Source of the DNA: Chiridota heheva
Taxonomy: Eukaryota > Echinodermata > Holothuroidea > Apodida > Chiridotidae
DNA: 64,000 nt
Direction of reading: 5' to 3'
Assembly: GCA_020152595.1 (NCBI GenBank)
Contig: JAIGNY010004056.1
Location: forward strand, 720,001 to 784,000
In this document: positions 59,801 to 64,000 of the stretch, in pieces
How positions within the stretch are numbered: the first letter of the stretch is position 1
How the letters are laid out: each line of letters opens with the position of its first letter
Notes under the pieces: model-generated
What the model was told of the DNA's origin: nothing
The model's input: only the letters and a program-made list of their open reading frames with translations
The model's database searches: none
Translations under genes and position numbers: made by a program

Positions 59801-62800
59801 ATGACCCCTGAAAACTACAGCAGAAAAATTATAGTGCAATAGTCTCCAGCAGGACTTGAACCTGGTGCGCTCGTGTGCTAGTCAGCTTCACATCCACTAC
59901 ACTACATAATCATTAAATATGTTGTGGTGAAATTTGATTATTATAACAGTGGATCCAAATGAAATAGAGGGGGTATGCCTTTATTTATATATCAAATGAA
60001 AGGAAATTGCATGCAGTTTTGAATGGCGGTTCAACATGCATGTGCTATATAAAGTCTGTAAAATTTAAAAAAAAAAAAAAAATATGTACGGTTTTTGTTC
60101 ATGATTTTACATACAGGAGCCGTTTCAAGTGAGAAGTATGTCATGGCTTATCTTTCTCGATAGATAGATTGATGTTTGTAATTGATAACGTTATCATACA
60201 AATTTAGACTCGAAGCGTTTTATTTCTGGAACATGAGCTATGTATGAATCTTCCAACAACACCTAATTTGATTAACACTCAGATTGACGGACTTGCAGTC
60301 TGAGTTAAGAATCTTGCTTCAGTTTCACCATGCATTTCACCATGCATTTCACAGTGAGGTGATTTAACATCCACTGTACAAAGTCCATTTTGTGCATTGT
60401 ATGCTTTTTTGCAAAATGAGGTCGAAAAGTTAATGAGTGTTAAATTAAGTTTTGGTGTAGATACGTAAATGGTGCTTATTCCAAATGACTGCTGTAAAGT
60501 TGGGGGAAAAATGTGTTCATGTACCTAATGCCATTAATATTACTAAGGTAGCTCAGTTGGTAGAGCGCACGACTCAGACGCTGGAGGTACCGGGTTTAAT
60601 GCTCGGTCAGGTCTAACCCATTTTTCCACAGCTATGCAGACAGATATCCTGATCGTCAAAGCGGAAGTACGTCGTTTGCAGCTCCTGCTCCTCATTCAGC
60701 TGTTGAGAGGAGTGGCAATGGTTGAATGGCACTCTTGTGTCCTTCGGAGCTGATGCTAAGCCGTCGGTCCTTATAGTAGAACAGTAACATCCTTCCCGCT
60801 TTCTCTGAACACTATTCGAAAAGCAAAGCGTGAAAATGCGATGTTCATTCACTTCCCGTCCCAGTCCATTCAAGTTTAGGGCGCCATCTCTAGCTGCAAC
60901 CTGAAGGATTTAACTGTGGCGCACAATGAGACGATGTAGAATTGTGATATTGCGTGTTATAAGAATCTGATATAACCGATATAAGGATATTTAAGTTTTA
61001 AATTAATTTTGATTTGTATAGAAATAAATCCAATCAAGGCTCTTAGTGGCATCATAATTATCTTCTTATTCCCTAAAAACCTTGCATATTTAACTGAGAT
61101 ATTTCCTGCAACTTTTCCAATCATTTGATATTACTTGGGAGAATTAAAACAGAGTGTAGAATTTTTGCAAAAATCTTTCAAATAGTAGACAAATTTGAAA
61201 TTATAATCAATTGGATTAACGATTGTTGAGAAAGTGAGAGTGGGACATCACTCTTCTACAGAAAGCAATTTATTACACACGTCATTTTCATACAAATTTG
61301 TAACATCTTTAGGACCCAACAGTTCTTGAATGGAATCAAATATGAAAGTGGTTGTTTGTTTTGTCCTTTTTGCTGTATTGTACAAGACAGACACATGTGA
61401 CTAAGGAAGTAATTATCCTAATTGTACCTATTATACACCTCATATTGCAATAGTTTGTCCTTTTTCCTGTATTGCACAAGTGGAGTTGGAATTCATTTCC
61501 TACTGTTGTGAATAATGGTGTTGAAAACCTTCCCACGAAAATCACAAATATAAAATAATATTAATGTAGTGATTGCATCTTTATATACATGTACTTCTTC
61601 TCTCTTTCGCAATTTAATCTACTTTAATGATTTTTTTTTTTTTTTTTGTGCCCCCGAATTCCTGATTTCCCCACGGTTATAATTACTGGAACTGCAGATG
61701 TTTTCCAGCTCCATGTACACAAGACAGATACATCTGACCAATGAACTAATCATCTTAATTGTACCTATCTCATACTGCAATAGTTTGAAGAGGAAATCTC
61801 GTCTCAAGAAAATTACTTGATCCATTCCCAAAATATCTCTTACATATACATGTAGTAACGGCACTTCTGCTGCAGGAATCCATTGGCTTGTCTGTGATTA
61901 TGTAAATATTTCGACCAATCAGATACGTTGGATTGTGTTTTATTTTATTTTCCATGTTAACACAATATTTTGCCTTTAATATTTGATATTTTGATAAAGA
62001 AAGTTTGCTCTTGATGTTCCATTAATGATTACTTTTGTAGATCTGGACAGAAGTTGCAACCGGTTCAGGGGCGATAAACTTCATCACCGGAATGGGAGGA
62101 TTTCTTCAGACGATGCTGTTTGGTTACGGCGGTTTCCGCATCAGACAAACTTCCTTAGACTTTAACTTTCAGCTTCCACCTCCTTCAACTCAGTTGAATA
62201 TCACCGGAGTTGATTATCAGAGGAATGAAATAAACTTCATGGTCACGCAGGATTCGGTACTTGTGAATATTACCTATGCCATGCCCACAGCAGCTCAGTT
62301 GGCCATAGATGTTGGAGCGAAAGTGTATTCCTTAAAACCAGGTACGAAACTTCTTTTAATGAAAACATTCACTTTTTTCAGAGAATTTTGTTTGTTTTTT
62401 TCTTCACTTGATATTGCGCAAGCTTCTTACAAAAATAATTGCCAGTGTGTACAAACAATCATTTATCATGTAAGCAAAACAAAATTAATGTAGTTCGTGA
62501 TTTAAAGGTATATAGACAGGTAAAGTTTTTTTTTCTTAACGAGGTGATGCTTTAAATTCTGAATCGAGTAATCTTTTAAATACAACAACAGCACCTGTAG
62601 TTTGGGAGTTATGACCAATCAAAATTTAAAGAGTTCTTAATTTATGCAAAAGTTGTGATGTATAAAAGAGAAGACAGCCTAAAATCTTTTATGTGATATT
62701 TCAAATTTCTGTCCCAAATTTCTTACGTTTTCTCCTGTTCAATTTTAATAAAGTGTATGATGAAATTCAAAATCTCTTGGTCATATTCAGCTGCTCCCAT

Positions 62801-64000
62801 TCAAAGAACAGAGGTGAAGAATTAAAAAAACAATAGCTTATCACATGATCAAAATCTGTTGCAATGGATTTTCAGTCCAAAATCCTCAAGTCTACAAGGT
62901 TGAACAAAAACATCACTTAAAATCACCCATCAATAAACAAACAAAACCTTCACTGTTAAATACCATTCTATTTGCAAATCATTAATTCAAGCCTGACACA
63001 TTGACCACAAGGAATACATTTGTTCTTGTGTTGAGTGACATGAAAGTCAGTGCAGCTGCAGTGAAATTTGTTTACTATGAATGTCAGATTATGACCACAG
63101 AAAGTGAGGTGAAGTGTGTGGAAATTCCTGGAGTAAATTGCTAATTGCTTGTGCTGGATTGTGGTTTCTGTTGTGAGCAATATATAGACCCCTGAAGATT
63201 TTAGATTTTGTCAGGGTTTTAAGGCCGTAACACGCTTAACGCAACGTGGCGAGTGATTTTATAGATAATCATACAGGAAACAAATGTTATAAGATGCTTT
63301 GTCTTTTTGCTTACACACGATAAAGTTTACAATTAAGGCTTTCTGTTGATACTGGAAAATTTGTTAGAAATACTTTTTTGTTTAAACTGTGAAGAAATTC
63401 ACTTTAGTGGGCGCGATTTTCTGTCGCTTTAATGGGCATAGAAAGGCCCTTTTAATTAATTCTAAGTTATCTGAATAGCCATGCGATGACGATGCTTTTC
63501 TGAAAACAAAAGGTAAAAAAAAAAAAAAAAAAAATATATTGCAAGGTTTATACTTAATAAGGTACTTAGTAGATTTTCTTATTATATCACAATTAAAATA
63601 AAATTGGCTCTAAAAATCAAAATGCTGTAATATGGTAACTGAAATATATGGTAACTTTTTGAACAATAATGATGATTTATAGCATATTTTCTTCCAATTA
63701 ATCTCAAGTTGTTGCTACCTGTTTATACATATTAATCTTTAAAACTTTGGGTTGCTGTTTATGTCCACTAGAAGTATTTTTGATTTTTGCCAACTAAACC
63801 TATTCAGGAAAAGAGATTATTGAAAATTGTATGATGCTGTCATCAACTGCTTACACATTAACAGATAGAAAAATGACAAGTTATACCTTGTATGAGGATA
63901 CACAAAAGGTGACAACTCTATTTTGAATATTTTACCCTTTTTTTTTTGTTTCTGTCCATTCAGGTGTACCAGTAACGATTCCAAGAATGCCTGGAATCCT
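35599..64000 (+). CDS. PGGHG: Protein-glucosylgalactosylhydroxylysine glucosidase (GH65), membrane-anchored, 3' end outside window
   Basis: Nine exons (35599-35873, 45070-45284, 47477-47690, 50023-50621, 51722-51931, 55964-56176, 59015-59259, 62041-62341, 63964-64000+) join in frame at GT/AG sites and give about 770 residues. The order matches human PGGHG (ATHL1): N-terminal sandwich domain with GNGYLAT and [16 protein letters not shown], then the helical barrel. The three carboxylates essential in the human enzyme are present as D382 (VFWDQ), E511 (PDEYH) and E661 (IWTE), and the D-to-E spacing of 129 equals that in human. The family hydrolyses glucose from Glc-Gal-hydroxylysine of collagens. 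The N-terminus is about 80 residues longer than human and carries a membrane anchor. The C-terminus lies past the edge. Confidence 0.96.
36207..36953. mobile_element. Foldback element with 210-bp inverted arms
   Basis: The left arm (36207-36416) and the right arm (36743-36953) are reverse complements with roughly 80-85 percent identity by eye. The outer ends are TGTAGGGTA/TACCCTACA and the inner ends are CTAGCAAGG/CCCTGCTAG. The 326-bp loop is non-coding. It resembles a foldback-type or MITE-derived element, and its transcript within the intron could form a long hairpin. Confidence 0.8.
37998..39330 (+). pseudogene. Jockey/CR1-like LINE reverse transcriptase fragment
   Basis: Readable blocks are [33 protein letters not shown] (catalytic Asp), [62 protein letters not shown] and [11 protein letters not shown], in that order. 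The segment that should hold the YADD motif (near 38470) is frame-broken and altered. A 20-bp stretch is tandemly doubled at about 39138-39178. The 3' end has a TTATG-type tail near 39310-39330. The 5' end is truncated within RT. Confidence 0.85.
39488..39742 (+). CDS. Unrecognised 84-residue frame
   Basis: The frame begins [20 protein letters not shown] and looks compositionally like protein, but I do not recognise it. It lies just upstream of the 2A-like start of the next LINE and may be a decayed piece of that element's 5' region. It may also be a chance frame. Confidence 0.2.
   Translation: MLAVHSEQSFGIPQVLCDIARCKNYKLDMSILRSSVKLLDDGHTVFVVSGEVEDGFTCWLNQNHPGLDVVSLALYHLSVSQGQI
39849..39893 (+). 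other. 2A-like ribosome-skipping motif
   Basis: The translation GDVHCNPGP fits the 2A pattern D-V/I-E-x-N-P-G-P except that His replaces Glu. A run of five leucines precedes it, as in 2A-like signals at the start of LINE ORF2 in sea urchin elements. The host element is dead, so this is a fossil. Confidence 0.75.
39949..40019 (+). mobile_element. 71-bp insert in a LINE PHD region, 7-bp target duplication
   Basis: The insert from 39951 to 40019 lies between two copies of CAATGCG (39944-39950 and 40020-40026) and ends in three GATTCA-type hexamers. Without it the Cys-rich coding sequence of the LINE reads on (QCENCD). The whole 71 bp is an exact inverted copy of 34783-34853. Confidence 0.88.
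43985..44290 (+). mobile_element. SINE-like repeat
   Basis: A tRNA-like stretch in reverse (GACCTCCAGTATCTCAGTTT ... TGAGCTACCC) is followed by the conserved CAGCAAGACACTTTACTCTCC ... GCCCACTCAACTGTAAAATGG core. The same core, inverted, is at 58090-58150. Exact limits are unclear. Confidence 0.5.
45070..45284 (+). CDS. PGGHG: PGGHG-like exon 2
   Basis: Encodes residues 92-164, the start of the GH65 N-terminal domain, with [20 protein letters not shown] and [17 protein letters not shown]. These are the most conserved motifs of this part of the family. The donor GTCTGG is weak compared with the other introns, and a repeat begins 20 bp downstream. Confidence 0.96.
45305..45990 (+). repeat. Dispersed repeat with three internal 160-bp units
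   Basis: The block starts ACCTCCGCAGAGATTATG, a widespread animal repeat motif, then TGTTTGTCTGT. A unit of about 160 bp (GTCATCAAGATATCTCAA ... GGATTTGGATTAAATTTGG ... GGGGATGTTTTAGG) is repeated three times, from about 45350, 45513 and 45672. A single-unit relative lies at 58286-58700 in the same orientation. Confidence 0.8.
46125..46510 (+). repeat. Tandem duplication of about 190 bp
   Basis: Two adjacent copies share CAATTTCTGTAATTTCAGTC, AAAGTCAATAATTCTGCT and TTTCACCAGCCATAT. The first copy has a short AACATGTAG-type extra piece. The duplication lies in intron 2 and is non-coding. Confidence 0.85.
46697..46885 (+). repeat. Short tandem duplication of about 110 bp
   Basis: ATTTTGGTCCTAATAAAGAT at about 46698 and 46811, and CCCTAATTTGTAAATTTGT at 46728 and 46857, mark two adjacent copies. 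Non-coding, in intron 2. Confidence 0.75.
47477..47690 (+). CDS. PGGHG: PGGHG-like exon 3
   Basis: Encodes residues 164-235, still in the N-terminal sandwich domain: [20 protein letters not shown] matches the human GSFLHTLEG segment. The splice phases (1 in, 2 out) agree with exons 2 and 4. The polypyrimidine acceptor TTCTTACAG is strong. Confidence 0.96.
47912..48195 (+). mobile_element. tRNA-derived SINE
   Basis: The head GGTAGTTCAGTCCGTTTTAA ... GGTTCCAAGTCTAAC has A- and B-box remnants. Downstream blocks (CCAATGGTTGAGTGGCGCTC, GATGTAAAGCTGTTGGTCC) match the SINE at 60547-60880. It lies in intron 3. Confidence 0.75.
49362..49501. repeat. Hairpin with 54-bp arms
   Basis: The left arm (49362-49415) and right arm (49447-49501) are near-perfect reverse complements. 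The innermost 37 bp have one mismatch, and the loop is 31 bp. It lies in intron 3 and would fold in the pre-mRNA. It is probably a small MITE, but a small-RNA hairpin cannot be excluded. Confidence 0.85.
50023..50621 (+). CDS. PGGHG: PGGHG-like exon 4
   Basis: Encodes residues 235-434, the largest visible exon. It spans the end of the sandwich domain, the linker and the start of the helical barrel. Conserved blocks are [45 protein letters not shown] (D382, first essential carboxylate) and [12 protein letters not shown]. The donor is GTTGGT. Confidence 0.97.
50790..51235 (+). repeat. 20-bp minisatellite in intron 4, about 22 units
   Basis: The unit GGTAATGCATGTGATATTAT is repeated about 22 times, with single-base variants and one shortened unit near 50870. 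Each unit contains the palindrome ATGCAT. Confidence 0.95.
51722..51931 (+). CDS. PGGHG: PGGHG-like exon 5
   Basis: Encodes residues 435-504. The translation [20 protein letters not shown] matches human [20 protein letters not shown], and [15 protein letters not shown] matches GGWDVVRAVAEFW. This is barrel helix sequence. Phase 1 at both ends. Confidence 0.97.
51932..52840 (+). other. Intron 5, part before the minisatellite
   Basis: No coding feature. A first isolated GGGACATATGATATAATATACC-type unit at about 52610-52680 foreshadows the array that starts at 52850. Confidence 0.5.
52850..55285 (+). repeat. 2.4-kb minisatellite in intron 5, units of 24, 20 and 19 bp
   Basis: All units share GATGCCATGTGGGACA. 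From 52850 to about 53830 the units are diverged, many of 24 bp with an ATGGTGGA-type spacer. From 53836 they are 20 bp and almost identical (GGGATGCCATGTGGGACATG). From about 54056 ATG changes to ACG, and 19-bp and shorter units mix with 20-bp ones until 55285. About 70 copies lie in the homogeneous part. Very long open frames on both strands are by-products. Confidence 0.95.
55286..55963 (+). other. Intron 5, part after the minisatellite
   Basis: A tRNA-like SINE head (TTGGTTAGCGCATTTGGGAG ... GGTCATGGGTCGTTTCC) lies at about 55584-55652. The rest is non-coding. Confidence 0.5.
55964..56176 (+). CDS. PGGHG: PGGHG-like exon 6
   Basis: Encodes residues 505-575. The translation [20 protein letters not shown] carries E511, the second essential carboxylate, and matches human [18 protein letters not shown] closely. 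It continues through [10 protein letters not shown] and [11 protein letters not shown]. Acceptor TCTTAAG, donor GTAAGT. Confidence 0.98.
56286..56815 (+). repeat. 35-bp minisatellite in intron 6, about 15 units
   Basis: Units contain GGTGATTGCAGTCCTGAGAA and then ATATATTTGAACAAG. They begin about 110 bp after exon 6. The minus-strand frames across it are by-products of the repeat. Confidence 0.95.
56830..57662 (+). mobile_element. LINE 3' end fragment
   Basis: The frame at 56975-57202 reads [20 protein letters not shown] and then a [12 protein letters not shown] block, typical of the last residues of LINE ORF2. The 3' untranslated part includes a G-rich tandem repeat and ends with an AATAAATGAAATGAAATG tail near 57645-57662. 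Confidence 0.7.
57218..57452 (+). repeat. G-rich minisatellite, four units
   Basis: About four units of 55-60 bp share GGTGGGTATAAGGGTATGGG and AGGGTC.GG.TTAG, with many GGG runs. The transcript strand is the G-rich one, so G-quadruplexes could form in the pre-mRNA. It lies inside the LINE 3' fragment. Confidence 0.88.
57920..58240 (-). mobile_element. tRNA-derived SINE with LINE-like tail
   Basis: On the minus strand a tRNA-like head (58240-58175) has CAGTGGTTAGAAGCTACTGG and the B-box GTTCGATTC. A conserved core follows (TGATCAAGACACTTTATCTCC ... CAGCTGTAATGGGTACC). The tail reads AAAGTGCTTTGAGACAGTC ... AAAGCGCTATATAAGC with ATT repeats. That tail resembles the 3' end of the LINE at 30119. 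Confidence 0.8.
58286..58700 (+). repeat. Dispersed repeat, single-unit copy
   Basis: It matches 45305-45990 in order and orientation (TGTTTGTCTG, CATCAAGATATCTCAAGAACTG, GGGGATGTTTTGGGATGAGA, then AAAATCAAAACAATT). Only one 160-bp unit is present here. Confidence 0.8.
59015..59259 (+). CDS. PGGHG: PGGHG-like exon 7
   Basis: Encodes residues 576-657. [36 protein letters not shown] and [11 protein letters not shown] match human [30 protein letters not shown] and RSFANMAEPFK. Phase 1 in, phase 0 out, donor GTCAGA. The last 57 bp and the following intron sequence are duplicated downstream. Confidence 0.97.
59367..60240 (+). pseudogene. Broken duplicate of exon 7 end and intron 7 start
   Basis: The segments 59367-59421 and 60126-60240 together match 59203-59366. 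The copy keeps the [12 protein letters not shown] coding part with a 9-bp deletion, then a GTCATGG piece and an ATTTAGACTCGAAGCGTTTTAT stretch that corresponds to ATTTGGACACCAAGCATTTTAT. An insert at 59422-60108 divides it. It has no donor site and cannot serve as an exon. Confidence 0.85.
59422..60108. mobile_element. 687-bp retroposed insert with 17-bp target duplication
   Basis: The insert is flanked by ACATACAGGAGCCGTTT at 59405-59421 and 60109-60125. A run of about 18 A lies at 60066-60083. On the minus strand, 59908-59840 is tRNA-like, with A-box TAGTGTAGTGGATG and B-box GGTTCAAGTCC. The long direct duplication points to LINE-driven insertion. Confidence 0.82.
60547..60880 (+). mobile_element. 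tRNA-derived SINE
   Basis: The head GGTAGCTCAGTTGGTAGAGC has a perfect A-box. GGGTTTAATGCTC stands at the B-box position, with changes that a functional tRNA would not tolerate. The body matches 47912-48195. Confidence 0.82.
61371..61790 (+). repeat. Diverged direct duplication in intron 7
   Basis: 61371-61457 and 61700-61788 share TACAAGACAGACACATGTGA/TACACAAGACAGATACATCTGA, then TAATTGTACCTAT and ATACTGCAATAGTTTG. The copies are about 330 bp apart. Confidence 0.75.
62041..62341 (+). CDS. PGGHG: PGGHG-like exon 8
   Basis: Encodes residues 658-758. It starts [20 protein letters not shown], which carries E661, the third essential carboxylate. Human reads [20 protein letters not shown] here. 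The rest covers the C-terminal sandwich domain ([20 protein letters not shown]). Phase 0 in, phase 1 out. Confidence 0.98.
62342..63963 (+). other. PGGHG-like intron 8
   Basis: Donor GTACGA, acceptor TCCATTCAG. It contains A-rich runs (63517-63533) and no coding or transposon feature that I recognise. Confidence 0.8.
63964..64000 (+). CDS. PGGHG: PGGHG-like exon 9, cut by window edge
   Basis: The reading frame continues [13 protein letters not shown] after LKP of exon 8, in line with the LLPGHKVSFPR region of human PGGHG. The exon runs off the window. Confidence 0.9.

Noticed and set aside
60547-60615. Possible tRNA gene
   Set aside because: The A-box is good but the B-box and stems are broken, and the same head plus body recurs elsewhere as a SINE.

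Overview
The window looks like nuclear DNA of a marine invertebrate deuterostome, most likely an echinoderm or a close relative. The evidence is an intron-rich animal gene, a Gmr1-like Ty3/gypsy element (a group described from deuterostomes), LINE elements with a 2A-like peptide and PHD-like start as known from sea urchin, tRNA-derived SINEs, and many AGGCCTA words. No species can be named from this sequence alone.

Only one host gene is well supported. It lies on the + strand from 35599 to past the right edge. Nine exons with matching splice phases encode about 770 residues of a GH65-family enzyme orthologous to PGGHG (ATHL1), the glucosidase that trims glucose from the Glc-Gal-hydroxylysine unit of collagen. 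The three carboxylates known to be essential in the human enzyme are all present. The first exon adds an N-terminal hydrophobic segment that looks like a type II membrane anchor, which the human protein lacks. The 3' end, roughly the last 70 residues by comparison with human, is outside the window.

Layout. 1-8035: gene-free DNA with a decayed GGGCGAAGCCC tandem array, a small MITE and a SINE head. 8036-13583: a truncated minus-strand Gmr1-like gypsy element (gag, protease, integrase) split by a complete-ended 2946-bp hAT element with an 8-bp target duplication. 13584-20860: non-coding DNA with a possible LTR and a TTAA-flanked MITE. 20865-27420: a minus-strand LINE interrupted by a plus-strand L2/CR1-like LINE. 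27421-35598: minisatellites, one of them split by a third LINE (30119-31922), and other repeats. 35599-64000: the PGGHG-like gene. Its 9.2-kb first intron holds a 750-bp foldback and two jockey/CR1-like LINE fragments. Introns 4 to 6 hold four different minisatellites. Intron 7 holds a broken duplicate of the end of exon 7, itself split by a retroposed insert.

The mobile elements are almost all decayed, with frameshifts, stops and truncations. Nested insertions with readable target-site duplications give a relative order of events. The very long open frames at 53407-55289 on both strands are a by-product of a 20-bp minisatellite and are not genes.
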